Shown: piece by piece, positions 8,512 to 15,500 of the stretch
Layout: every line of letters begins with the position of its first letter
Numbering within the stretch: the stretch's first letter is position 1
Source: Streptomyces sp. NBC_00775
Lineage (GTDB): Bacteria; Actinomycetota; Actinomycetes; Streptomycetales; Streptomycetaceae
Reading direction: 5' to 3'
Assembly (NCBI RefSeq): GCF_036347135.1
Contig: NZ_CP108938.1
Span: forward strand, 7,440,001 to 7,504,000
DNA: 64,000 nucleotides
Made by a program: the position numbers and the translations under genes
The notes under the pieces: model-generated
The model's input: the letters and a program-made list of their open reading frames with translations, nothing else
Told to the model about the DNA's origin: nothing
The model's database searches: none

Positions 8512-9402
8512 TCAGCTGGAGCTGTCGACGCCGACGGTGAGGGTGGCGGTGTATCCGTCGGACACGCTGGACCCCAGTGCCGTGAGGGTCAGCAGGCCGG
8601 ACGAGGCGCCGCCGTCGTCGTAGATGCTGTCGTCGGAGAGCTGGGTCTCGGCGGTGGTGTTGTCCGAGTACGGGTCCAGGGCCTGGACCTCGGCGTTGAT
8701 GTCCTCGTCGAAGAACAGCTGACCGGTGTGGATGACCTCGCCGCCGGTGTACGACGTGTCGGTGAGCGTCACGTCCGTGTGCACTCGCATATGGACGTGA
8801 ACGGCACGGGAGACGTAGTGCCCGGGCCAGATCGAGACGAGGCTGACCTGGCCGTCGGAGTCGGTCAGCTGACCGCCGCGCAGGAACGTGCCGTTGTCGT
8901 CCTCCGTGTGGCCGTTGCCGCCCACGAACCCGGAGTACTCGCCGAGCGAATCGCAGTGCCAGATCTCGACGAGGGCGTCGGCGAGGGGAGCACAGTCGTT
9001 GGCGGTGTCGACGACGGTGAAGGTGTACTGAACCTCCACCCCCTCCTTGTCCTCGCGGATGTCCTCCCGGACGAGGGCCCCGTCGAGGGAGTACGGACCC
9101 TCGGTGACCTCGGCGTTCAGGGTGCAGACGCTGCTGGTGGCAGAGGCGGACGCGGAGGCCGCCGTCGACGCGGTGGCCGACTTGGACGGCTTGGCCTTGT
9201 GCCCCTTCCCCTTGACCGGGTCGGCGGAGGCGAGCCCGGCCGCGGCGAGTCCGCCGACCACGGCGACGGTGCCACCACCGATGAGGACACGCCGCCGCTG
9301 GACACTCTTGTCCCGGCGGTGAGCCCCGGGCCGCGACTCGTTGTCGTTCTGCTCGTGTTGCTCGTGTTGCTCGTGTTGAGCTGGGTTCTCAGTCATGGGC
9401 AT
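8512..9402 (-). CDS. Tat-secreted intradiol ring-cleavage dioxygenase-like protein (copy 1)
   Basis: A 296-residue exported member of the intradiol dioxygenase fold. The N-terminus has three HEQ tripeptides, then a twin-arginine signal (QRRRVLIGGG) and an alanine/serine linker. The non-heme Fe(III) site is represented by Tyr in CDSLGEYSGF, Tyr in WPGHY and the two His in HVHMRVH. The catechol enzymes are cytoplasmic, whereas this secreted subgroup has poorly defined substrates (extracellular aromatics or lignin-derived catechols are possible). The paralogue at 9576-10340 is 173 bp upstream in the same direction. An internal ATG at 9396 is an alternative start. Confidence 0.9.
   Translation of the reverse strand: MPMTENPAQHEQHEQHEQNDNESRPGAHRRDKSVQRRRVLIGGGTVAVVGGLAAAGLASADPVKGKGHKAKPSKSATASTAASASASATSSVCTLNAEVTEGPYSLDGALVREDIREDKEGVEVQYTFTVVDTANDCAPLADALVEIWHCDSLGEYSGFVGGNGHTEDDNGTFLRGGQLTDSDGQVSLVSIWPGHYVSRAVHVHMRVHTDVTLTDTSYTGGEVIHTGQLFFDEDINAEVQALDPYSDNTTAETQLSDDSIYDDGGASSGLLTLTALGSSVSDGYTATLTVGVDSSS
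9352..9378. repeat. 9-bp tandem repeat encoding HEQ tripeptides
   Basis: Three exact copies of CTCGTGTTG (plus strand) lie near the start of the dioxygenase gene and encode histidine-glutamate-glutamine repeats ahead of the Tat signal. Copy number could vary without changing frame. Confidence 0.85.
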
Positions 9403-9575
9403 GGAACGTAGGGGCGTATCTGAGGAACGCCTTTATGTGCGGCTGTGAATGCGCTGGGGATCTAAGCGACAACTGGCCGTGTTTCCACGGGAGTTGGGGC
9501 AGAGCTTCGGTCGCGCAGAGGGGCGGCCCGCGTCGCTGCGGGCCGCCCCGGTTCCGTGGGGGGAAGGTGTACCGG

Positions 9576-10340
9576 TCAGCTCGTTTCGACGCCGACCGTC
9601 AGGGTGCCGGCGTAGCCGGATGAGGCCGAGCTGCCCAGGGCCGTGAGGGTGAGGAGGCCGGACGCGGCGCCTCCGTCGTCGTAGATGGAGTCCTGGGCGA
9701 GGGTCGTGCGGGTGACCGTGTTGGTGGAGTACGGGGAGACCTTCGCGACGGCCGTGGTGATCGTCTCGTTGAAGAAGAGCTGGCCGGTGTGGAGTTCCTT
9801 GCCGCCGGTGAAGGAGCCGTCCGAGGTGAGGGTCACTCCGGTGTGCACCTTGAGGTGGATGTGGATGCAGCGGCCCCGGTACCAGCCGGGGTAGATCGTC
9901 GTGATCGCGGCGACGCCGCTGGAGTTCGTCAGCACGCCGCCGCGCAGGAACGTGCCGTCGTCCGGCTCCGAGTGGCCGTTGCCGCCGACGAACCCGGAGT
10001 ACTCGCCGAGCGCGTCGCAGTGCCAGATCTCGACGAGGGCGTTGCTGAGTGGGACGCAGGTGTCGTCGTCCACGACGGTGAGCGTGAGCTTGAGGGGGAC
10101 GCCCGGCTTGCTTTCGGTGATGTCGGCGCGGACGAGCTGTCCGTCGAGGTAGTAGGGGCCTTCGGTCATCTCCTTGGTGAGGGTGCAGACAGCCGCCGCG
10201 GCGGCGGGGGTCGCGTCCGCCGCGTTGGTGGATGTGGGGGATTCAGGCGCTGCGGCGCCCACGGCCAGTGCTGCGGCCGTGGCGCCCGTGGCGATCAGAA
10301 CGGTGCGGCGCCCGATCGGAGCTTCTGAGGTCTCTGTCAT
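9576..10340 (-). CDS. Tat-secreted intradiol ring-cleavage dioxygenase-like protein (copy 2)
   Basis: About 254 residues, closely related to the gene just downstream and likely a tandem duplicate. A short twin-arginine signal (IGRRTVLIATG) is followed by an alanine-rich linker and the catalytic fold. Fe(III) ligands are visible: Tyr in CDALGEYSGF, Tyr in YPGWYRGR, and two His in CIHIHLKVH; GPYYLDG marks the substrate pocket. This copy keeps GPYY where copy 1 has GPYS, so substrate range may differ. ATG 10340 is preferred; GTG 10346 is possible. Neither start has a strong ribosome site. Confidence 0.9.
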   Translation of the reverse strand: MTETSEAPIGRRTVLIATGATAAALAVGAAAPESPTSTNAADATPAAAAAVCTLTKEMTEGPYYLDGQLVRADITESKPGVPLKLTLTVVDDDTCVPLSNALVEIWHCDALGEYSGFVGGNGHSEPDDGTFLRGGVLTNSSGVAAITTIYPGWYRGRCIHIHLKVHTGVTLTSDGSFTGGKELHTGQLFFNETITTAVAKVSPYSTNTVTRTTLAQDSIYDDGGAASGLLTLTALGSSASSGYAGTLTVGVETS

Positions 10341-10557
10341 GAACACGGCACCGTAAAAGCGGGTGCTGTCGGGCAGCTGTCAGTTAGGCAAAGTGACAGA
10401 CCGTCAAGTTCCTTGTGAGACAGCTTGCTGAGGCGTACGTGGGGGCGTACGGGGGGTGAGTGCCGTCGGCGTCAGGGGGAATATCCCTTGCCCCCCTGGG
10501 ACTTTGCAGTGACGTCGAACCGTGACGCCGAACCGGAATCCAATGGTGGGGGTAAGG

Positions 10558-11400
10558 GTGAAGAACGAACGCGCGCTGGTCATCGGCGGTGGCGGAGTCG
10601 CCGGTATCGCCTGGGCGACAGGCGTGCTGGCCGGTCTCGCCGACGCCGGAGTCGATGTCACCGACGCGGACTTCCTGCTCGGCACCTCGGCGGGGTCGGC
10701 GGTGTCCGCCCAGATCACCAGCGGCGTAGAGCTGCCGGCGCTGTTCCGGGCCCAGGTGGACCCCGCGCTCCAGAGGGAGGAACTGAAGGCACGCGAAGGC
10801 GCGCTCGCCGAGGTCTTCGAGTTCGCCGAGAAGGTCGACACCGAGGTCACCGACCCGGTGGAACGCCGGCTTCGGATGGGCACGATGGCCCTGGCCGCCG
10901 AGACCGTGACCGAGGCCGAGCGGCGGGCCGTCATCGAGGCCCGGCTGCCGTCCCACAGTTGGCCGGAGCGCGATCTGTCCGTGGTCGCCGTGAACGCCGC
11001 CACCGGTGAGACCCGGCTCTTCGACCGCACCTCCGGCGTCGGCCTGGTGGACGCCGTGACCGCGAGTTGCGCCATCCCCGGTGTCTGGCCCGCCGTGACG
11101 ATCGGCGACGCCCGCTACATCGACGGCGGCATCCGTTCCTTCACCAACCTCGACCTCGCGGCAGGCCGCACCCGCACCCTCGTCATCGCCCCGATGCCCG
11201 ACCCGGTGCTCGAAGCCGACGCGGCCTCGATCGCCGAGCGCGGCGGCCTCATCGAGGTCATCACCCCCGACGACACCGCCCTCGCCGCCTTCGGCACCGA
11301 CCCGCTGTCCCCCGCCAGCAGGACCCCTGCGGGCCACGCCGGTTTCGCCCAGGGCCGGGCGGCGGCACGGGCGGTCGCCGAGCTGTGGAACATGGCGTAG
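10558..11400 (+). CDS. Patatin-like phospholipase family protein
   Basis: A 280-residue patatin-fold acyl hydrolase. The oxyanion-hole glycines are in GGGGVAGIAW near the N-terminus, the nucleophile Ser in GTSAGS, and the catalytic Asp in YIDGG. The GTG at 10558 is favoured because a run of five G ends six bases upstream; ATG 10543 is an alternative. There is no signal peptide, so it acts inside the cell, probably on phospholipids or lipid esters. It is divergent from the dioxygenase pair across a 217 bp gap in which I see only a weak G/C-rich hairpin near 10472-10496. Confidence 0.9.
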   Translation: MKNERALVIGGGGVAGIAWATGVLAGLADAGVDVTDADFLLGTSAGSAVSAQITSGVELPALFRAQVDPALQREELKAREGALAEVFEFAEKVDTEVTDPVERRLRMGTMALAAETVTEAERRAVIEARLPSHSWPERDLSVVAVNAATGETRLFDRTSGVGLVDAVTASCAIPGVWPAVTIGDARYIDGGIRSFTNLDLAAGRTRTLVIAPMPDPVLEADAASIAERGGLIEVITPDDTALAAFGTDPLSPASRTPAGHAGFAQGRAAARAVAELWNMA

Positions 11401-11495
11401 CCGCGTCATCTGTGAGCGGCCCTGTTCGGGTGCCGATCGATGGTCCCCCGGCCCTGCCCGGCCCGGTCCAGGTCGCCGGCTGGGATCATGGGGTC

Positions 11496-12296
11496 ATGTC
11501 CGAGCCGTCCGCTCTGGTGGCCGCCCAATGGCCGCTCGCCCCCTCCAGCGAGACCGACTGGCTGCCGGCACTGGCCGGTGACGGCCTCACCGGGTTCATG
11601 CCTCCGCCGCTGCCCGACGCGGCCTGGGTGCTCAACGCCATGTACGAGCACGAGCAGGGCCCGGCCGACGTGTCCTACGACGAGTACCACCGGGCCCAGC
11701 TGGCGGACGGAAGCGCCGAGCCCCTCATCGTCGGGGGCATCGACCTCAACGGGGTGGGGACGGTCACCGGAGGCGATCTCGGCCGCGCCGAGCACCCCGG
11801 ACCCGGCTGGCGGCGCCTGCGCTGGGCGGAGCTCGCCCGGCGGACCGGGGATCCCCTGGTGCCCGACGGCCTGTTGCCCTCCCACCGCTGCTTTCCCTCG
11901 GCCCACAAGGAGGGCAGCTGGCCGCTCGGCATGATCCCGCCCACCGAGGGCAGTCTGGACCGAGAGACCTGGAACCGGCTGATCGAGATCCTCACCGAGT
12001 ACAGCACGGCAGGCCCGGACACCCGTTGCCTGGCCTACTACAGCCCGCTGATGCTCCAGGACGCCGACTTCGACAACCCGCACGTGCGGGCAGGCCGCCT
12101 CGGCGACGCCAGGGCTCTGTACGACAACCCCGAGGCGGACTTCAGCCCGTCCAATCTCTGGGCCGAGGACCACTCCTGGGTCACCTGCACCGACTACGAC
12201 CTGTGGGCCACCAAGGTGGCCGGCCCCGCACCCCTCGTCGAAGCCCTCCTGAACGACACCGAGATCGAGGCCGTACGACTGCCCTGGGCCCCCTGA
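11496..12296 (+). CDS. Hypothetical protein, tryptophan-rich, no recognised domain
   Basis: A 266-residue soluble protein with no signal or membrane segment. It is acidic and rich in Trp, Pro and Asp (MPPPLPDAAW, GSWPLGMIPP, LWAEDHSW) and ends in EAVRLPWAP. Two Cys are scattered rather than arranged as a metal site. Codon usage is typical of the chromosome. ATG 11496 follows a GGGG patch. It is the last plus-strand gene before the convergent DUF1036 gene, whose stop is 4 bp away. I do not recognise the family; the size and composition resemble SMI1/immunity-type or enzyme-inhibitor proteins, but no motif supports that. Confidence 0.75.
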   Translation: MSEPSALVAAQWPLAPSSETDWLPALAGDGLTGFMPPPLPDAAWVLNAMYEHEQGPADVSYDEYHRAQLADGSAEPLIVGGIDLNGVGTVTGGDLGRAEHPGPGWRRLRWAELARRTGDPLVPDGLLPSHRCFPSAHKEGSWPLGMIPPTEGSLDRETWNRLIEILTEYSTAGPDTRCLAYYSPLMLQDADFDNPHVRAGRLGDARALYDNPEADFSPSNLWAEDHSWVTCTDYDLWATKVAGPAPLVEALLNDTEIEAVRLPWAP

Positions 12297-12299
12297 GCC

Positions 12300-12650
12300 T
12301 CATCGCGTGAGGGTGAGGGTGTAGTCCTCGTTGTCGCCTACGTAGAGTTCGCGGAAGCCTCGTGCATAGCCGCCCGATATTCCTGGGCTCCAGCACCGGT
12401 TGAACGCCTCATTCGGTACCTGGGCGGCATGCTGACCGGCCCAGACCACTCCGTCCACCGCCTCGGCCACGTACAACCACATCGGGCTGTATTCGTTCAC
12501 GTCATTGGCGTAGACGAGTGCGGAGCCGCCCGGGTCTATGCCCCACCAACCCATGATGTGCGGCCCCGTGTTGTTCGGGCAGGAGTCGTCCGAGAACCCG
12601 ATCGCGACATAGACGCGCGCCGAGTACCGGTTGCTGATGGTCAGGCCCAC
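12300..12650 (-). CDS. DUF1036-like small protein
   Basis: A 116-residue protein with the DUF1036 pattern: a beta-rich start (ISNRYSARVYVAIGF), GWWGIDPGG, a YVAEA...VWAG segment and a late Cys in FNRCW. GTG 12650 is chosen because GGAGG lies nine bases upstream. It begins 4 bp after the small acidic frame at 12655-12885, so the two look co-transcribed. DUF1036 proteins are of unknown function and are often extracellular or envelope-associated; no signal is visible here. The paired cysteines and aromatic residues suggest a compact fold. Confidence 0.7.
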   Translation of the reverse strand: MGLTISNRYSARVYVAIGFSDDSCPNNTGPHIMGWWGIDPGGSALVYANDVNEYSPMWLYVAEAVDGVVWAGQHAAQVPNEAFNRCWSPGISGGYARGFRELYVGDNEDYTLTLTR

Positions 12651-12654
12651 GCCC

Positions 12655-12885
12655 TCACCCCTCCGGTGACTGCTGCGGGCCGTCGACGACGCCCGACGAG
12701 TGGCTGGACTCTCCATGCCTGCGCCCGTCACCCCGGGCCGGGAAACCGGCAACGGAGGCCCGGTAGGTGACAGGTTCGTCCCCCACCGCCCCGCGTGGAT
12801 CAACACCGGTCTCCAGCGCGTCCTGCGGTTCGAGAACGTCCCGTCCCTCGCCCGCTTCCGCTTCCTCTTCCTCATTCGCCGCCAT
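12655..12885 (-). CDS. Small acidic hypothetical protein upstream of DUF1036 gene
   Basis: A possible 76-residue protein beginning with a Glu run (MAANEEEEAEAGEG) and otherwise hydrophilic and probably disordered. Support: a GAGGGGGG ribosome site 4-5 bases before the ATG, a 4-bp gap to the DUF1036 start, and a fairly GC-rich third position. Against: low complexity and no recognised homologue. A fusion to the DUF1036 reading frame is excluded by the TGA at 12655. It could be a leader or antitoxin-like partner, but this is only speculation from size and order. Confidence 0.45.
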   Translation of the reverse strand: MAANEEEEAEAGEGRDVLEPQDALETGVDPRGAVGDEPVTYRASVAGFPARGDGRRHGESSHSSGVVDGPQQSPEG

Positions 12886-12996
12886 CGAGCCCCCCTCTGC
12901 CGGCAGTCCCTGATGCAGACCTCACCTGAGCATGGCCCAAATCCCCATATAGCTCGAGGTGTTTGGTCGAAATCGCCCGAGCCTCGGGGAACCGTT

Positions 12997-13250
12997 GGGC
13001 CACTCGCTTCTTCGGCAGTGTCGTGCTTCCGCGAGCCGAGTAAAGGGCGCTCCGCTGCGCTACGCGTCGCCTTCGGCGATGACCCTCCGGGCCACCCTTG
13101 ACTCGGCCCGCTCCAGCACGGGTTAGAAGCGAGCGAGCGGCCCGGAAAAGCGGGTGGCCAGGGCACGTTTGCGATCGGGTCGGCTACGTCCTCGACCGGG
13201 GGCTGCGGGCGCCACCGCGCCTCGGGGGCACGCCGGGTCGGCTCAGCGGC
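12997..13250 (+). repeat. Inverted repeat element, left copy
   Basis: The left arm begins GGCCACTCGCTTCTT and ends GGCTCAGCGGC. It aligns over its full length to the reverse complement of 13474-13716. Exact blocks include 37 bp (13108-13144 against 13579-13615) and 35 bp (13167-13201 against 13523-13557). It carries internal hairpins (CGCC-ttc-GGCG) and a degraded version of the nine-base stem seen intact in the right copy. Confidence 0.85.
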
Positions 13251-13473
13251 TTGCGGTGAGTGGGTGGGTGTGTGGCTGAGCGAGTGGGTGGGTTCGGCAA
13301 CCGTGGGCAGGCGGGGACGGTATGTCAGGCAGCTCGGTCAGCTCGGGCGATTCGGGCGGCTCGGGCAGTGATTGGCCGATCAGTGCCAGTCCGTGCAGCC
13401 ATCACCCCTTCCCTGCCTTGACCTGTCATGCCTGGCAGTGGAACAGATCTGCCAATCGCGCCTGCTGCGGTCA

Positions 13474-13716
13474 GCCGCTGAGCCGACTCGGCGTGCCCCC
13501 GAGGCGCGGCCGCGCCCGCCAACCCCGGTCGAGGACGTAGCCGACCCGATCGCAAACCCCGCGGGACCCCCGCTTTTTCGGGCCGCTCGCTCGCTTCTAA
13601 CCCGTGCTGGAGCGGCCCGGGTCAAGGGTGGCCCGGAGGGCCATCGCCGAAGGCGACGCGAAGCGCCCTTGATGCGGGCCGTGGAAGCACGACACTGCCA
13701 AAGAAGCGAGTGGCCC
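13474..13716 (-). repeat. Inverted repeat element, right copy
   Basis: The right arm ends 7 bp before the DUF397 stop codon. Inside it, GGGCCGCTC pairs perfectly with GAGCGGCCC across a 21-base loop, and GGCCCTCCGGGCC forms a second hairpin. The two arms differ by scattered substitutions and small indels, which means two old copies of a structured element rather than one recent palindromic duplication. The order and adjacency to a DUF397 locus suggest a dispersed Streptomyces repeat. Confidence 0.85.
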
Positions 13717-13722
13717 CTACGG

Positions 13723-13965
13723 TCACTTGGTGGCGTACGTGAGGAAGTCGCCCCAGGCGGTGGGGGAGAGGGCGAGCTGGGGGCCCTGGGTGTTCTTGGA
13801 GTCGCGGATGTGGATGGTGGAGGGGGTCGCTGCTACTTCGACGCAGTCGCCGTCGCCGCCGCTGCTGTAGCTCGACTTGCGCCAGGCGAGGGCGACTTCG
13901 ACGCAGTCCCCAGAACCGCCGCTGCTGTAGCTCGATTTGAACCAGGCCAGGTCGCTGGTGCTCAT
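13723..13965 (-). CDS. DUF397 domain protein with duplicated motif
   Basis: An 80-residue protein. The DUF397 signature WFKSSYSSG..GDCVEVA occurs twice in tandem (about residues 8-25 and 27-46), followed once by IHIRDSKNTQGP and the usual C-terminal WGDFLTYA. The ATG at 13965 overlaps the stop of the XRE regulator by four bases (ATGA) and has GAGGAG upstream. In Streptomyces such proteins are the small partner of WhiJ-type regulators and influence development and antibiotic production. The internal motif duplication is unusual for the family. Confidence 0.93.
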   Translation of the reverse strand: MSTSDLAWFKSSYSSGGSGDCVEVALAWRKSSYSSGGDGDCVEVAATPSTIHIRDSKNTQGPQLALSPTAWGDFLTYATK

Positions 13966-14798
13966 AACGCTCCTCGCATCCGCTGCAACAGGCTCACGGA
14001 GTCTTCGAGAGTGAGAGCCTGTGAGCGCATCCTGGCATACCGCCTCTGGAGGACGCTGACCTCCTTCGAATCGGAGATGAGCAGGCCGCCTCGCTGTCCC
14101 TCGCAGTAGGCGAACCAGTTGTTTTCCGGGGTCTCCAGCAGCTGCATGGGACCGTCGAGCCCCGCATGCGTCTCCCGTACCTGCGGCATGACCTGGATCT
14201 CTACGTTTCGCAGCTCGGCGATTGCCAAGATGTGGTCGATGAGCTCCCGCGTGACGTCCACCCCGCCCGTGCGCCGCAGGAACAGCCCCTCCTCCAGGAT
14301 GAAGCCGAACGCCGTGTTCGGCCGCTCCCGCAGCAGCCGTTGCCGCTCCGCGCGCGCTACCCACTGTGCCTCGATCTGCTCGTCGTTCAGCGGAGGCAGC
14401 TGGTTCGTGAACAACGTCCGCGCATACGCCTCCGTCTGCAACAACCCCGGAATCAACCGGCACTCATACGTGTACAGCGTGATCGCCAGCGCCTCCATCG
14501 CGGCCCACCGCCTGAACCACGCCGCCAACCCCGGCTGCCGCCCCAGATGCCGCGCAGCCTTCCGTAAGGCCCCCGTGTTCCCCAGCACCGCCTCCGCCCG
14601 CTCCACAAACTCCGGATCCGGCATCCTCCGCCCCTGCTCGACAGAAGCCACCGTGTGCTTCGAGAACCGGACCAGCGCCCCGAACTCCTCCCGGCTCAGC
14701 CCCGCGTGCTCCCGCAGCGCCTGGACCACCGCGCCGAACGTCCGCAAGCTGTCGGACGACTCTGGCTCCCCACCCGTCCCCACCAAGCCATCGACCAC
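13962..14798 (-). CDS. XRE-family HTH regulator with DUF5753 domain (WhiJ-type)
   Basis: About 278 residues. An N-terminal helix-turn-helix (LREHAGLSREEFGALVRFSKHTVASVEQG) is followed by a DUF5753 sensor domain starting near YECRLIPGLLQTEAYAR. GTG 14798 is preferred, eight bases after GGGAGG; GTG 14807 lies too close to it. It is translationally coupled to the DUF397 gene and divergent from the ATPase gene across a gap with a 27-bp palindrome, its likely operator. A TTA leucine codon (14565-14567, in GALRKAA) predicts dependence on the bldA tRNA. Confidence 0.93.
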   Translation of the reverse strand: MVDGLVGTGGEPESSDSLRTFGAVVQALREHAGLSREEFGALVRFSKHTVASVEQGRRMPDPEFVERAEAVLGNTGALRKAARHLGRQPGLAAWFRRWAAMEALAITLYTYECRLIPGLLQTEAYARTLFTNQLPPLNDEQIEAQWVARAERQRLLRERPNTAFGFILEEGLFLRRTGGVDVTRELIDHILAIAELRNVEIQVMPQVRETHAGLDGPMQLLETPENNWFAYCEGQRGGLLISDSKEVSVLQRRYARMRSQALTLEDSVSLLQRMRGAL

Positions 14799-14856
14799 GG
14801 CGGTCACCTCCCGCGCACATGGTTACGGCTAGTGACGAGTACTGTCCAGCCCGTGA

Positions 14857-14883
14857 CCGCGTACGCTGCCGCAGCGTACGCGG
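14857..14883. promoter_or_regulatory. 27-bp palindrome in divergent gap, candidate operator
   Basis: CCGCGTACGCTG-ccg-CAGCGTACGCGG is a perfect 12-bp inverted repeat with a 3-bp centre. It lies 58 bp upstream of the XRE start and 44 bp upstream of the ATPase start, where a dimeric XRE regulator could control both. It could also form a hairpin in RNA. Confidence 0.6.
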
Positions 14884-14927
14884 CGCCGACCTGGTGAAGT
14901 GCCCGTGCTCACCGCCAGATTGGGGGC

Positions 14928-15500
14928 ATGACCGCACCGCCCACCCCCCAACACCCGGTTACCGTACGTATGTTCAGTCAGCGTCTCAGTGCCACCCCAC
15001 GCGGCGCCCGTCTCGCCCGGCACCTCGCCCTGAACCAGCTGCACGTCTGGGGCATCCCGCACGGCTCCGACGCCTCCGACACCGCCGCCATGATCGTCGC
15101 CGAGCTGGCCGCCAACGCGGTGACGCATGGGCGCGTGCCTGGCCGGGATTTCGAGTTACGGCTCTCCCTGGTCACCGGCAGTCTCCGTGTCGAGGTCACG
15201 GACACGCGCACTGGGTGCCGGCCGCCGGGGCCCGGTGACGTACGGCAGCCGGAAGCTCTCGCCGAGGCCGGGCGCGGGCTCGTTCTCGTCGAGGCGCTCG
15301 CCGATCGGTGGGAGGTGCTGGACCGGGAGCCGCCCGGCAAGACCGTGCGGGCCGAGATCGATCTGCCGGGGTGGCTGTCCCTGGTCAGGCGGCCGGGGAT
15401 CGCTTCAGGTTCGCTTCAGGTTGGTGCGGGACGTTGGCAGGTATGCACGGACACCGACCCCGAACCCCCGAAGCCGAGCGCAGCCGCCGCTGGTTCATGA
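14928..15500 (+). CDS. HATPase-domain regulatory protein (AbaB/RsbW-like)
   Basis: A 190-residue GHKL-type ATP-binding protein of the single-domain anti-sigma/serine-kinase class. The N box is VAELAANAVTHG and the lid glycines are in AEAGRGLVLV; VEVTDTRTG is the G1-type segment. It is divergent from the XRE/DUF397 pair, the arrangement of S. coelicolor whiJ/abaA-type clusters. A TTA codon (15156-15158, in DFELRL) predicts bldA control like that of the XRE gene. Its 3' end overlaps the next gene by 58 bp in another frame, so the real stop may be earlier than typical, but the frame is continuous. Confidence 0.9.
   Translation: MTAPPTPQHPVTVRMFSQRLSATPRGARLARHLALNQLHVWGIPHGSDASDTAAMIVAELAANAVTHGRVPGRDFELRLSLVTGSLRVEVTDTRTGCRPPGPGDVRQPEALAEAGRGLVLVEALADRWEVLDREPPGKTVRAEIDLPGWLSLVRRPGIASGSLQVGAGRWQVCTDTDPEPPKPSAAAAGS

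Larger units (their letters stand above)
12886..13722. other. 837-bp gene-free region containing a long inverted repeat pair
   Basis: No reading frame here has a credible start, ribosome site and codon bias. The region holds two diverged copies of one element in opposite orientation (12997-13250 and 13474-13716) around a 223 bp unique centre that is G/T-rich on the left (GTGGGTGGGTGTG) and has a serine/glycine-like CTCGG-repeat. It separates the DUF1036 pair from the whiJ/abaA-type cassette. Confidence 0.7.

Noticed and set aside
10472..10496. CAGGGGG...CCCCCTG hairpin in the dioxygenase/patatin gap as a terminator
   Set aside because: It lies between divergent genes, where a terminator has no clear role, and the stem is short.
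12700..13101. Plus-strand frame of 133 codons over the acidic small gene and left repeat arm
   Set aside because: It overlaps the repeat and the better-supported minus-strand pair and has no ribosome site.
13251..13473. Centre of the inverted repeat pair as a mobile-element gene
   Set aside because: Only about 220 bp with no recombinase motif or convincing frame; no target-site duplication was seen at the outer ends.
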